The notes below the pieces were generated by a model, which searched no databases, was not told the origin of the DNA, and saw only the letters and a program-made list of their open reading frames with translations. Below, in pieces: positions 16,298 through 25,679 of a DNA stretch of 64,000 nucleotides. The DNA is from Scybalenecus merdavium (GTDB taxonomy: Bacteria; Bacillota; Clostridia; Oscillospirales; Acutalibacteraceae). Each line of letters starts with the position of its first letter. Position 1 is the stretch's first letter. Where the stretch lies: the NCBI GenBank assembly GCA_018714405.1, contig DVNM01000015.1, positions 50,947 to 114,946 of the forward strand, in the 5' to 3' direction. The translations under genes and the position numbers were made by a program.

Positions 16298-17362
16298 TCA
16301 GTCGACTTTGACCGTCCAGCCCATATCATCCGGCAGTTTGCCGAACTGGATGCCGGTCAGGGTATCGTAAAGCTTCTGGGTCAGCGGACCGGTCTGGAAG
16401 CCGCCGATCTCTACGGTCTCGTTTTCGTACATCAGGCCGCCCACGGGGCTGATGACCGCCGCAGTGCCGGTGCCGAACACCTCTTCCAGTTTGCCGTTTT
16501 TGGCATCCTGCATCACGTCGGTGATCGCCAGGCGCGTTTCGTTGACTTTGTAGCCCCATTTTTTCAGCAGCTCAATGCAGCTCATGCGGGTAATGCCGGG
16601 CAGCACGGTGCCGACCGTTGGTGCGGTGTAGATCTCGCCGTCGATCTTGAACATGATGTTCATGGAGCCGACTTCTTCCACATATTTTCTTTCCACGCCG
16701 TCCAGCCACAGCACCTGGGAATAGCCCATTTCGTGCGCCTTTTCGCTGGCGATGATGGAGGCTGCGTAGTTGCCGCCGCATTTGATGTAGCCTGTGCCGC
16801 CGGGTGTGGCGCGCACATACTCGTCTTCTACATAGATCTTGACGGGGTTCATGCCTTCTTCATAATAGGCGCCGGAAGGCGAGCAGATGATGATGAATTG
16901 GTATTTGTCAGAAGCTTTAACACCGAGCACCGGTTCTGTTGCGATGGTAAACGGGCGGATGTAGAGGCTGGTGTCCGGCTCGCTGGGCACCCAGTCTTTG
17001 TCCACTGCCACCAGTGCCTTGACTGCGTCTACAAAATCGGCTACCGGAATTTCGGGAATGCAAAGACGGCGGTGCGTTGACTGCATTCTTTCGGCGTTTT
17101 TGTCGGGGCGAAACAGCTGTACGGAGCCGTCCGGGCAGCGGTAAGCCTTTAAGCCCTCAAAGCACTCCTGCGCATAGTGGAACACAAGCGCCGAGGGGTC
17201 GAGCACCAGCGGCGCATACGGTACGATGCGGGCGTTGTGCCAGCCTTTGCCGGTCTCATAGTCCATAATGAACATGTGGTCGGTAAAGTAGGTGCCGAAG
17301 CCCAGCTTCTTTTGATCTGGCTTTTGTTTCGGTGTTTTTGTTTTTTCGATTTTGATTTCCAT
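16298..17362 (-). CDS. ilvE: Branched-chain amino acid aminotransferase
   Basis: A 354-residue fold-type IV PLP enzyme that makes Val, Leu and Ile from their keto acids. Visible features are the N-terminal GFGTYFTDHMF, the PLP-lysine segment GYIKCGGNYAAS, LDGVERKYVEEVGSMN and the phosphate-binding GTGTAAVISPVG. Length and the long N-terminus fit the eukaryote-like/Firmicute BCAT II group. The ribosome binding site AGAAGG lies 8 bases before the ATG. degV is 32 bases upstream on the same strand, so both are probably driven by the degV promoter. Confidence 0.93.
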   Translation of the reverse strand: MEIKIEKTKTPKQKPDQKKLGFGTYFTDHMFIMDYETGKGWHNARIVPYAPLVLDPSALVFHYAQECFEGLKAYRCPDGSVQLFRPDKNAERMQSTHRRLCIPEIPVADFVDAVKALVAVDKDWVPSEPDTSLYIRPFTIATEPVLGVKASDKYQFIIICSPSGAYYEEGMNPVKIYVEDEYVRATPGGTGYIKCGGNYAASIIASEKAHEMGYSQVLWLDGVERKYVEEVGSMNIMFKIDGEIYTAPTVGTVLPGITRMSCIELLKKWGYKVNETRLAITDVMQDAKNGKLEEVFGTGTAAVISPVGGLMYENETVEIGGFQTGPLTQKLYDTLTGIQFGKLPDDMGWTVKVD

Positions 17363-17394
17363 TTTATATGCCTTCTTTTAAAAATTTTTCAAAA

Positions 17395-18246
17395 TCAGTG
17401 GCAGAACGACACGATGATGCCGCCGTCGTTTGCATAAAGGGAATTGAGGCCGCTCATTTTCAGTGTTTCCACCTTTTCAAACTGCAGGTTCTCGCTCAGT
17501 TTGGCAGCGACCAAATCGGCGCGCTCTGGGCAGCGGCAGTGTGTCACGATCAGCTTTTTCGGCGCGGTGCCGGCTGCCAGTTCCTCGCGCATGATGTTGC
17601 ACATTTTTAAAATGGCTCTGGATATCGTGAAATCCTGCGAAACTTTTTCAATGTCGCCGTCTACTGCCTTGCAGATCAGCTTGACGTTGAGCCTTTTGAG
17701 CACGGCTGCCGCCAGGTTGGAAAGACGGCCGTTTTTGCGCAGGTTTTCCAGGTTGTCCAGGCAAAAATACAGCCCAAGGTGATTTTTAATAAAGTCGTTG
17801 ACACCGTCCACCACTTCGTCAAACGGTTTGCCGGTTTCAGCCAGTTCGTGGATCTTTTCCACGATCAGCACTTCCATGCCCGAGGTACCTTCACTGTCAA
17901 ATACATGGATGTTTTTGGATGCGTTGCCGTCCTCACGGTACAGGTCAATGCCCTGCAGCGCACTGTTGTAGGTACCGCTGAGTTTCTTCGTAATGGTGAC
18001 GACGTAAATATCGTCTGCATCGCCGGCATAAGCCTCGGCAAAAGCGCCGGGCGACGGGCAGGCCGATTTGGCAGTGCCCTCGTACGCCAGCATGCGCGTG
18101 ACAAAGTCGTTTTGGTCAAAGTTTTCATCGTCGGCGATTTTGTAGTCGCCGATCTGCAGCGTCAGCGGAACGGCCTGAATGTTTTGGTAGGCTCTCAGCG
18201 TTTCCGTCAATTCACAGCAGCTGTCAACAACAATTTTATAGGACAT
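17395..18246 (-). CDS. DegV-family fatty-acid-binding protein
   Basis: A 283-residue two-domain protein. The DegV hallmarks are an N-terminal KIVVDSCCEL, a central KSACPSPGAFAEAY loop (position of the conserved TSQPS-type motif) and a C-terminal domain ending near VSFCH. Members bind fatty acids and several act as FakB partners of the FakA fatty-acid kinase; no fakA is seen nearby. The Cys-Cys after the first Asp is unusual for the family's DSxxDL motif. Start ATG has a GAGAG-type ribosome binding site. It is transcribed with ilvE from the promoter at 18306-18334. Confidence 0.88.
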   Translation of the reverse strand: MSYKIVVDSCCELTETLRAYQNIQAVPLTLQIGDYKIADDENFDQNDFVTRMLAYEGTAKSACPSPGAFAEAYAGDADDIYVVTITKKLSGTYNSALQGIDLYREDGNASKNIHVFDSEGTSGMEVLIVEKIHELAETGKPFDEVVDGVNDFIKNHLGLYFCLDNLENLRKNGRLSNLAAAVLKRLNVKLICKAVDGDIEKVSQDFTISRAILKMCNIMREELAAGTAPKKLIVTHCRCPERADLVAAKLSENLQFEKVETLKMSGLNSLYANDGGIIVSFCH

Positions 18247-18305
18247 AGCAATCTCTCTTTCATGGTGCTGGGCGCCTCAAAAGAAAGATACGCCCTTTGA
18301 AAATT

Positions 18306-18334
18306 ATTATAATCTAACCGATTTTAATAGTCAA
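18306..18334 (-). promoter_or_regulatory. sigma-A-like promoter of degV-ilvE
   Basis: On the minus strand TTGACT (18329-18334) and a perfect TATAAT (18306-18311) are 17 bases apart. The leader of about 55 bases contains a GGGCG/CGCCC stem. Confidence 0.75.
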
Positions 18335-18394
18335 TCTTTTCTTGCTTTGTCCGGCTATAATCGACAAGTGTCGCAAAATCCGGTTCGGTTTCGC

Positions 18395-19774
18395 TTAGTA
18401 TTTCTGCAAAATGGCTTTTGTATGCGCGATCTGCGCCAAAACGCTTTCGGGGGCCGGACCGCCGCGCGACAGGCGCTGCTTTACGCAGCGGTCCAGGTCA
18501 ATCGCTTTGTACACGTCCTCATCAAAAAGCGCGCATACGTTCTGGTAGTCCGCCAGGGGCAGCGCCTCCAGCGTAGTGCCTTTTTGAATGCAAAGGGCCA
18601 CCAGTTCTCCGGTCGCCTTGTAGGCGTCGCGAAACGGCAGACCCTTGCCCACCAGGTAATCGGCGCAGTCGGTTGCGTTGATAAATCCCTTGGCTGCCGC
18701 ATGGCGCATGTTTTCGCGCAGTACGGTCATCGTTTCGATCATTGGCGTAAACGCGTTCAGGCACATTTTTACGGTGTCCACCGCATCAAAGATCGCCTCT
18801 TTGTCTTCCTGCATGTCTTTGTTGTAGGCCAGCGGCGTGCCTTTAAGCATCGTTAAAAGGGTCATCAGGTCGCCGAACACGCGGCCGGATTTGCCGCGCA
18901 CCAGCTCGGCAATGTCGGGGTTCTTTTTCTGCGGCATGATGGAGGAACCGGTCGAAAACGCGTCGTCCAGCTCCACGAATTTGAATTCCCACGAGCACCA
19001 CAAAATGATCTCTTCCGAAAAGCGCGACAGGTGCACCATTACGGTGGAAAGGGCGGCCGCCAGTTCGATGCAGAAATCGCGGTCCGACACGCCGTCCAGG
19101 CTGTTTTCACAGATCTTGTCAAACCCCAAAAGACCGGCCGTGACCGTGCGGTCTATGGGGTAGGTGGTGCCGGCCAGCGCACCGCTGCCGAGCGGCAGGG
19201 CATTCATGCGCTTTTTCGTGTCCTGCAGTCGGTCCAGGTCGCGCAGCAGCATGGCTGCGTAGGCCATCAGATGGTGGCCGAATGTGATGGGCTGCGCGCG
19301 CTGCAGATGCGTATAGCCGGGCATGATCGTGTCTTTCTCCTGCTCGGCTTTTTCGCACAGCACCTCGACCAGGCTTTTGATTTTTTCGCTCAGCACGTCA
19401 CATTCCTTTTTCAGGTACATGCGAATGTCCAGTGCGACCTGGTCGTTGCGTGAACGGGCGGTGTGCAGGCGCTTGCCGGTCTGGCCCAGGCGCTTTGTCA
19501 GCTCGCCCTCCACAAAGGTGTGGATGTCCTCGGCCTCCGGGTCGATCGCAAGGCTGCCGTTTTTCAGGTCGTTTAAAATCTGCTCCAGACCGTCGATGAT
19601 CTTGTCGCTCTCGCTCTTTTCAATGATTCCGGTTTGGCCGAGCATAGCGGCGTGCGCCATGCTGCCGCGGATGTCTTCCTCGTACATGCGGCTGTCAAAC
19701 GCAATGGAGGCGTTGAAGTCGTTTGTCTCTTTTGCCAGCTCCTTTTGGAACCGGCCTTTCCATAACTGTGCCAT
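18395..19774 (-). CDS. argH: Argininosuccinate lyase
   Basis: 459 residues. It catalyses the last step of arginine synthesis, argininosuccinate to arginine and fumarate. The family signature GSSIMPQKKNPD is present, with HTARSRNDQVALD and TVMPGYTHLQ-like (IMPGYTHLQRAQPITF) segments that carry the catalytic His. The start is ATG 19774, where the conserved MAQLWKGRF begins; the frame is open a little upstream. argG lies 73 bases upstream on the same strand with a hairpin between the two genes. Confidence 0.95.
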   Translation of the reverse strand: MAQLWKGRFQKELAKETNDFNASIAFDSRMYEEDIRGSMAHAAMLGQTGIIEKSESDKIIDGLEQILNDLKNGSLAIDPEAEDIHTFVEGELTKRLGQTGKRLHTARSRNDQVALDIRMYLKKECDVLSEKIKSLVEVLCEKAEQEKDTIMPGYTHLQRAQPITFGHHLMAYAAMLLRDLDRLQDTKKRMNALPLGSGALAGTTYPIDRTVTAGLLGFDKICENSLDGVSDRDFCIELAAALSTVMVHLSRFSEEIILWCSWEFKFVELDDAFSTGSSIMPQKKNPDIAELVRGKSGRVFGDLMTLLTMLKGTPLAYNKDMQEDKEAIFDAVDTVKMCLNAFTPMIETMTVLRENMRHAAAKGFINATDCADYLVGKGLPFRDAYKATGELVALCIQKGTTLEALPLADYQNVCALFDEDVYKAIDLDRCVKQRLSRGGPAPESVLAQIAHTKAILQKY

Positions 19775-19800
19775 ACTTTTTCCTCGCTGTATAAAAGGTG

Positions 19801-19840
19801 AAGGGATGCCGGACTTGCGCATATGCAAAGGGCATCCCTT
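19801..19840 (-). other. Hairpin between argG and argH
   Basis: Ten-base perfect arms AAGGGATGCC (19801-19810) and GGCATCCCTT (19831-19840) enclose a 20-base loop. No clean T run follows on the minus strand, so a stabilising or processing hairpin, or a leaky terminator, fits better than full termination. Confidence 0.5.
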
Positions 19841-19847
19841 GGTGTTT

Positions 19848-21071
<1,224 letters not shown>

Positions 21072-21105
21072 ATGTTCGTCCTCCTTTTGTATTTTCATGG
21101 CTTTC

Positions 21106-21134
21106 ATTATATCCGCGTACTTTGCATTCGTCAA
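21106..21134 (-). promoter_or_regulatory. sigma-A-like promoter of argG-argH
   Basis: On the minus strand TTGACG (21129-21134) and a perfect TATAAT (21106-21111) are 17 bases apart, about 35 bases before the argG ATG. Confidence 0.78.
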
Positions 21135-21150
21135 GCGGTTTTCCGATAAA

Positions 21151-21207
21151 TTGTATAAACATACAAAAAATCATGAATAAAAACATAGTTATATGTATAA
21201 ACTTGCA
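21151..21207 (-). promoter_or_regulatory. Candidate ArgR boxes upstream of argG
   Basis: Three AT-rich imperfect or perfect dyads resemble arginine-repressor half sites: TTGTATAAACATACAA (21151-21166, perfect 6-bp arms), ATGAATAAAAACAT (21173-21186) and ATGTATAAACTTGCA (21193-21207). They sit just upstream of the -35 box of argG. The match to the known box is by eye. Confidence 0.45.
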
Positions 21208-21400
21208 GTTTTGCGGTGCCGGATATGCTGCCGGCTTTTGGCCCCCGGCGTGTTTTTTAATATAAATAGCATGCGCCGTTTGCGGCAGCACGCCGTCTTG
21301 ACGCTATAAAAACAGAGTATAAATGTATATTAAACAAAGCCGTTATAAACGGCAAACTGTGAAAAAATTAGCAAACAAAACGATTTTACCTTGTGCTCGG

Positions 21401-21429
21401 TTGACTTCTTTTCCCATTTATATTATTAT
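21401..21429 (+). promoter_or_regulatory. sigma-A-like promoter of the aromatic amino acid operon
   Basis: TTGACT (21401-21406) and TATTAT (21424-21429) with a 17-base spacer, about 55 bases before tyrA. Confidence 0.65.
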
Positions 21430-21445
21430 TATAGTATATTTTATT

Positions 21446-21472
21446 CTGCGCGCGCCTAACAGGCGCGCGCAG
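21446..21472 (+). promoter_or_regulatory. 12-bp all-but-perfect GC hairpin in the tyrA leader
   Basis: Arms CTGCGCGCGCCT and AGGCGCGCGCAG enclose a three-base loop. It lies about 10 bases from the predicted RNA 5' end and 4 bases before the ribosome binding site. No T run follows, so it is not an intrinsic terminator; a 5' stabiliser or translation-control element is more likely. Confidence 0.6.
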
Positions 21473-21489
21473 AGAACGGAAGAGACAAT

Positions 21490-22314
21490 ATGAAGATTTT
21501 GATCGTCGGTCTGGGTCTTATCGGCGCCAGTCTGGCAAAAACACTGCAAAAGAACACGACGCACTACGTTATGGGCTGGAACCGCACGGCTTCTGTTATG
21601 AAAAAAGCTTATGCGGACGGTGCGATCGATACATATGGTCCTCTCGAGGAGCTGATCCCGGAAGCGGACATAACGATCGTGAATATTTACCCGGACGGGA
21701 TCGTGCCGTTTATTTTGGAGCATAAGCATCTGTTCAAAAAGGGCAGCATCGTCACCGATTCGTGCGGCATCAAAACCAAGATCTGCCGTGCGCTGGAAAA
21801 GGAAAAGCTGGACTTTACGTTTATCGGCGGCCATCCGATGGCCGGGCGGGAAGTCAGCGGTTACGACGCAAGCCTGGACAATTTGTTTGAAAAAGCCAGC
21901 TACATCTTTACGCCGCTTTGCGCGCCGCAGGCGCAGGTGCAGCGCCTTTGCGACCTGGCCGACGAAATGCATTTTGCACGCTCTGTGGTCACCACGCCCG
22001 AGCACCATGACGCGATGATCGCCTACACATCACAGATCGCGCATGTGCTCGCATGCAGCTATATTTTAAGTCCGCGCGCGCCGGAACATGACGGCTACAG
22101 CGCCGGCAGCTATCGCGACGTTTCGCGTGTGGCAAAGATCAACGCCGACATGTGGACGGAGCTGTTTTTGGACAACAGCGCCAACCTGACGGCTGAGATC
22201 GATGAACTGATTCGCAACCTTACGGCGTTTAAAGATGCGATCGCCGCAGGCGACAGCGAAAAGCTGCACGCGCTTCTTTCCAAGGGCAATGCGATCAAAG
22301 AGGAGATCGGGTAA
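21490..22314 (+). CDS. tyrA: Prephenate dehydrogenase
   Basis: 274 residues. It oxidises prephenate to 4-hydroxyphenylpyruvate for tyrosine. The N-terminal NAD-binding GLGLIGASL is at residues 7-15; GGHPMAGRE carries the conserved His and the substrate loop; the C-terminal helical domain has no ACT extension, so allosteric control by tyrosine through such a domain is absent. Ribosome binding site GGAAGAGA precedes the ATG. It is the first gene of tyrA-aroB-aroA-aroC-pheA; its TAA is directly followed by the aroB ATG. Confidence 0.92.
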   Translation: MKILIVGLGLIGASLAKTLQKNTTHYVMGWNRTASVMKKAYADGAIDTYGPLEELIPEADITIVNIYPDGIVPFILEHKHLFKKGSIVTDSCGIKTKICRALEKEKLDFTFIGGHPMAGREVSGYDASLDNLFEKASYIFTPLCAPQAQVQRLCDLADEMHFARSVVTTPEHHDAMIAYTSQIAHVLACSYILSPRAPEHDGYSAGSYRDVSRVAKINADMWTELFLDNSANLTAEIDELIRNLTAFKDAIAAGDSEKLHALLSKGNAIKEEIG

Positions 22315-23370
22315 ATGAAAAAACTTCTTGTAAATACGGCGCGTCCGTATGAGATTTTGATCGGGCACGATCTTTTGGACGACTGCGGCAGCTGTATCAG
22401 CCGCATATCCCAGGCGCAAAAAGCGGCTGTGATCACCGATTCCAATGTGGAAGCGCTTTACCTTTCGCGTTGTGTGCAGTCGCTCGAACCTTACTTTGAC
22501 GTCTGCACCTACGCTTTCCCGGCTGGTGAAAGCTCGAAAACGACCGGCCAGTGGGTGAAAATCGTGGAATTTCTGGCACAGAACCGCCTTTCGCGCGGCG
22601 ATCTGGTCGTTGCGCTCGGCGGCGGCGTTGTGGGCGATATGGCGGGCTTTGCGGCTGCAAGCTATATGCGCGGCATCGACTATGTGCAGATCCCGACCAC
22701 GCTTCTGGCGCAGATCGATTCCTCCGTCGGCGGCAAAACAGCCGTGGATCTGCCGCAGGGCAAAAATCTGTGCGGTGCGTTTCACCAGCCGGTTCTGGTG
22801 CTGATCGACCCGGAGGTGCTTTCCACCCTCAGCCGCCGCTTTTTCAGCGACGGCATGGGCGAAGCGATCAAATACGGCTGCATCAAGAGCCGCGCGCTTT
22901 TTGACCGCATCCAAAATGAGGATGCACATGATTTTCTGGATGAACTGATTTACGACTGCGTAGATATCAAGCGGCAGGTGGTCGAAGCGGACGCCACCGA
23001 AAAAGGCGAGCGTGCGCTGCTGAATTTCGGCCATACCGTCGGCCATGCCATCGAAAAACTCAGCCACTTTTCGGGCATTTCCCACGGGGCGGCTGTCGGC
23101 GTCGGCATGGTGTATGTCAGCCGTGCGTGCGAAGCGCTGGGGCTGACGCCGCCCGGCACAGCCGATGCGATCGCGCAGGTGCTTCAAAAGTATGATTTGC
23201 CGACCGAAACAGCATTTGGTGTGCCGGAACTGACAGCGGCACTTTTAAACGATAAAAAGCAGACCGGCAAGGCCGTGCGCTTTGTTACGCTGCAGTCGCT
23301 TGGCTGCGCTGTACTCACGCCGGTGCAAAACGAAAATATCGAGGCTTTTTTGGGGGCTGCCCATGTCTGA
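22315..23370 (+). CDS. aroB: 3-dehydroquinate synthase
   Basis: 351 residues. It is an NAD- and metal-dependent enzyme converting DAHP to 3-dehydroquinate, the second shikimate step. GGGVVGDMAGFAAASY (NAD-binding) and IDSSVGGKTAVDL are typical; metal ligands lie in EAIKYG and in the two His-bearing stretches FGHTVGHAIE and FSGISHGAAVG. The ATG abuts the tyrA stop; the gene's last 8 bases overlap aroA. No aroF/aroG DAHP synthase, aroD, aroE or aroK is in the window. Confidence 0.94.
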   Translation: MKKLLVNTARPYEILIGHDLLDDCGSCISRISQAQKAAVITDSNVEALYLSRCVQSLEPYFDVCTYAFPAGESSKTTGQWVKIVEFLAQNRLSRGDLVVALGGGVVGDMAGFAAASYMRGIDYVQIPTTLLAQIDSSVGGKTAVDLPQGKNLCGAFHQPVLVLIDPEVLSTLSRRFFSDGMGEAIKYGCIKSRALFDRIQNEDAHDFLDELIYDCVDIKRQVVEADATEKGERALLNFGHTVGHAIEKLSHFSGISHGAAVGVGMVYVSRACEALGLTPPGTADAIAQVLQKYDLPTETAFGVPELTAALLNDKKQTGKAVRFVTLQSLGCAVLTPVQNENIEAFLGAAHV

Positions 23371-24601
23371 GGTCATTTTAACACCGTCGTCCCTTTGCGG
23401 CAGCGTCACACTGCCGCCGTCCAAATCGGCGGCGCACCGCGCACTGATCTGTGCGGCGCTCAGTGACTGTTCCTGCCGTGTGCAGCCGCTGTCTGACAGT
23501 GTGGATATTTGCGCCACGCAGCGTGCGCTGCAGTCGCTTTCACAGGCGGACGGCACGCATGTTACAGAGATAGACTGCGCCGAATCCGGCTCGACCCTGC
23601 GCTTTTTGATCCCGGTCGCGGCGGCGCTCGGCAAAGCGGTACGTTTTGTCGGGCACGGTAAGCTGCCCACCCGGCCGATCGGCGACTATCTGCGCCTTTT
23701 GCCGCAGCACGGTGTGCAATGCGTGAGCACAGGCGGCCTGCCGCTTGAAATTCGCGGCCGGCTCACACCGGGCACGTTTGCACTGGCCGGCGATGTCAGT
23801 TCGCAGTATATAACGGGTCTGCTGCTTGCGCTGCCGCTTTGCGGCGCTGATTCGCAGATCGTGCTGACTACGCCGCTGCAGTCCGCGTCTTATGTGGATA
23901 TGACGCTTGACGTGCTGCGCCTGTTCGGCGTTCGTGTTCAAAAAACAGAAAACGGCTATTTTGTGCCCGGCGAACAGTGCTATCATGCGCCGGAATACAC
24001 AGTGGAGGCAGACTGGAGCCAGGCGGCGTTTTACTTTGCGGCCGGCGCCATCGGCGGCGATGTAACGGTGCAGGGCGTGGACCTGCACAGCGTGCAGGGT
24101 GACCGGGCTGTTGTGGAACTGACCCGGCGTTTTGGCGCAGAGGTAACGGCAGACGAGGCGGCGCATACGGTGCGCATCCGCCGCGGCGCGCTGCACGGCA
24201 TTTCGATCGATGCGAAAGATATTCCCGATATGGTGCCGGCGCTTTGCGTTATGGCTGCGTTTGCAAAAGGCAAAACGGTGATTTCCGGCGTAGAGCGCCT
24301 GCGCTATAAGGAATCCGACCGCATTGCCAGCGTGGTGCAAAATCTGCAGGCCATGGGGGCGGACGTATCGGGCGGCGGCGACGCGATCGTGATACAGGGC
24401 GGCCGGGCGCTCCACGGTGCGCGGCTGCGCGGGTTCAACGACCACCGCATCGTTATGGCGTTTTCGGTTGCGGCGCTGTATGCCCGGGGGGAAACGGTCA
24501 TGGACGATGCCGAAAGCATCCGCAAATCCTACCCCGATTTTTTTGAAGATTATAACCGTCTTGGAGGAAAAGCATGGGTTCAACATTCGGACAAAATATA
24601 A
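23363..24601 (+). CDS. aroA: 3-phosphoshikimate 1-carboxyvinyltransferase (EPSP synthase)
   Basis: 412 residues from ATG 23363. PPSKSAAHRALI is the N-terminal substrate site, ESGSTLRFLIP the second conserved block, and RYKESDRI the C-terminal catalytic block. It transfers enolpyruvyl from PEP to shikimate 3-phosphate. The frame is open upstream within aroB, but the conserved start (VILTPSSLCGSVTLPPSKS) fixes the Met. It overlaps aroB by 8 bases and aroC by 28. Confidence 0.94.
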   Translation: MSEVILTPSSLCGSVTLPPSKSAAHRALICAALSDCSCRVQPLSDSVDICATQRALQSLSQADGTHVTEIDCAESGSTLRFLIPVAAALGKAVRFVGHGKLPTRPIGDYLRLLPQHGVQCVSTGGLPLEIRGRLTPGTFALAGDVSSQYITGLLLALPLCGADSQIVLTTPLQSASYVDMTLDVLRLFGVRVQKTENGYFVPGEQCYHAPEYTVEADWSQAAFYFAAGAIGGDVTVQGVDLHSVQGDRAVVELTRRFGAEVTADEAAHTVRIRRGALHGISIDAKDIPDMVPALCVMAAFAKGKTVISGVERLRYKESDRIASVVQNLQAMGADVSGGGDAIVIQGGRALHGARLRGFNDHRIVMAFSVAALYARGETVMDDAESIRKSYPDFFEDYNRLGGKAWVQHSDKI

Positions 24602-25650
24602 AGCTTTCCGTGTTCGGCGAAAGCCACGGCGAGGCGATCGGCTGTGTGATCGACGGCCTGCCGGCAGGTTTTCGGCTGGATATGGAGGCCATCCATCTGC
24701 AGATGCGCCGGCGCGCGCCGGGCAGCGACCCCACGGCCACGCCGCGCAGGGAAAAGGACGAACCGCGGATCCTGTCCGGTGTGCTGGACGGATGCACCAC
24801 CGGTGCGCCGCTTGCCGTGATGATTCAGAACACAAACACCAAAAGCGGCGACTATGCCAATTTGCGCCGTGTGCCGCGCCCGTCGCACAGCGACTATCCG
24901 GCTTTTGTAAAATACGGCGGGTTTAACGATATTCGCGGCGGCGGCCATTTCAGCGGACGTCTGACGGCGCCGCTCGTTTTTGCCGGTGCGGTTGCCCGCC
25001 AGCTACTCGAAGCGCGCGGCGTACAGATCGGTGCACACATTCGCCGCATCGGTGCAGTGTGCGACCAGGACTTTGATTGGAATGACGTGCCGCCCGCGCT
25101 TTTAAAACGCCTGTCTGAAAGCCATTTCGCGCTGATCGACCCGGCTCGTGAGCCGGCGATGCGCGCCGAGGTGGAGCGTTACCGAATGGAACAAAACAGC
25201 ATCGGCGGCGAAGTGGCGTGCGCCGTGACCGGCTTGCCGGTCGGCGTCGGTTCGAATATGTTTGACACGGTGGAAAGTAAGCTTTCGGCTGCGCTGTTTG
25301 CCGTGCCTGCCGTCAAAGGCGTACAGTTTGGGCTGGGGTTCGGTTTTGCTGTAGAAAATGCGCAGCATGTCAACGACGCCTACACGGTGCAGGACGGGCA
25401 GGTGCGCCTGCTGTCCAACAACAACGGCGGTGTGCTCGGCGGCATGACGACCGGTGCGCCCGTTGTTTTTTCGGCAGCCATCAAGCCTACCTCGTCCATA
25501 TCTGCGCCGCAGCAGAGCGTGGATCTGGATACAATGACCCCGACGGAGCTGGTGGTACATGGCCGGCATGATCCATGCATCGTGCCGCGTGCCGTCAGCG
25601 TGATCGAAGCCGTTACGGCTTTTGCCCTGCTGGATCTGATGGGCGTTTAA
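24574..25650 (+). CDS. aroC: Chorismate synthase
   Basis: 358 residues. It is the FMN-dependent last step to chorismate. It starts GSTFGQNIKLSVFGESHGEAIG, contains RPSHSDY (usually RPGHADY), GGGHFSGRLTAP and the C-terminal GRHDPCIVPRAV signature. The ribosome binding site GGAGG lies inside the end of aroA, six bases before the ATG. Its product feeds both flanking gene products, TyrA and PheA, through prephenate. Confidence 0.95.
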   Translation: MGSTFGQNIKLSVFGESHGEAIGCVIDGLPAGFRLDMEAIHLQMRRRAPGSDPTATPRREKDEPRILSGVLDGCTTGAPLAVMIQNTNTKSGDYANLRRVPRPSHSDYPAFVKYGGFNDIRGGGHFSGRLTAPLVFAGAVARQLLEARGVQIGAHIRRIGAVCDQDFDWNDVPPALLKRLSESHFALIDPAREPAMRAEVERYRMEQNSIGGEVACAVTGLPVGVGSNMFDTVESKLSAALFAVPAVKGVQFGLGFGFAVENAQHVNDAYTVQDGQVRLLSNNNGGVLGGMTTGAPVVFSAAIKPTSSISAPQQSVDLDTMTPTELVVHGRHDPCIVPRAVSVIEAVTAFALLDLMGV

Positions 25651-25679
25651 AATTTTTAAGATGACGGGAATTTAAATAT

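Larger units (their letters stand above)
21072..21489. other. Divergent intergenic region between argG and tyrA
   Basis: 418 bases without a gene. It holds the argG promoter, candidate arginine boxes, several short GC-rich stems between 21218 and 21354 (for example GCCGTT/AACGGC at 21339-21354), the tyrA promoter and a 12-bp GC hairpin just before tyrA. I found no T-box motif, no known riboswitch pattern and no convincing short ORF in the 21210-21400 part. Confidence 0.6.

Noticed and set aside
21208..21400. Possible T-box or other riboswitch upstream of tyrA
   Set aside because: Several short stems are present but no AGGGTGGnACCGCG-type T-box sequence, no specifier-loop arrangement and no terminator before tyrA; the promoter found lies downstream of this segment.
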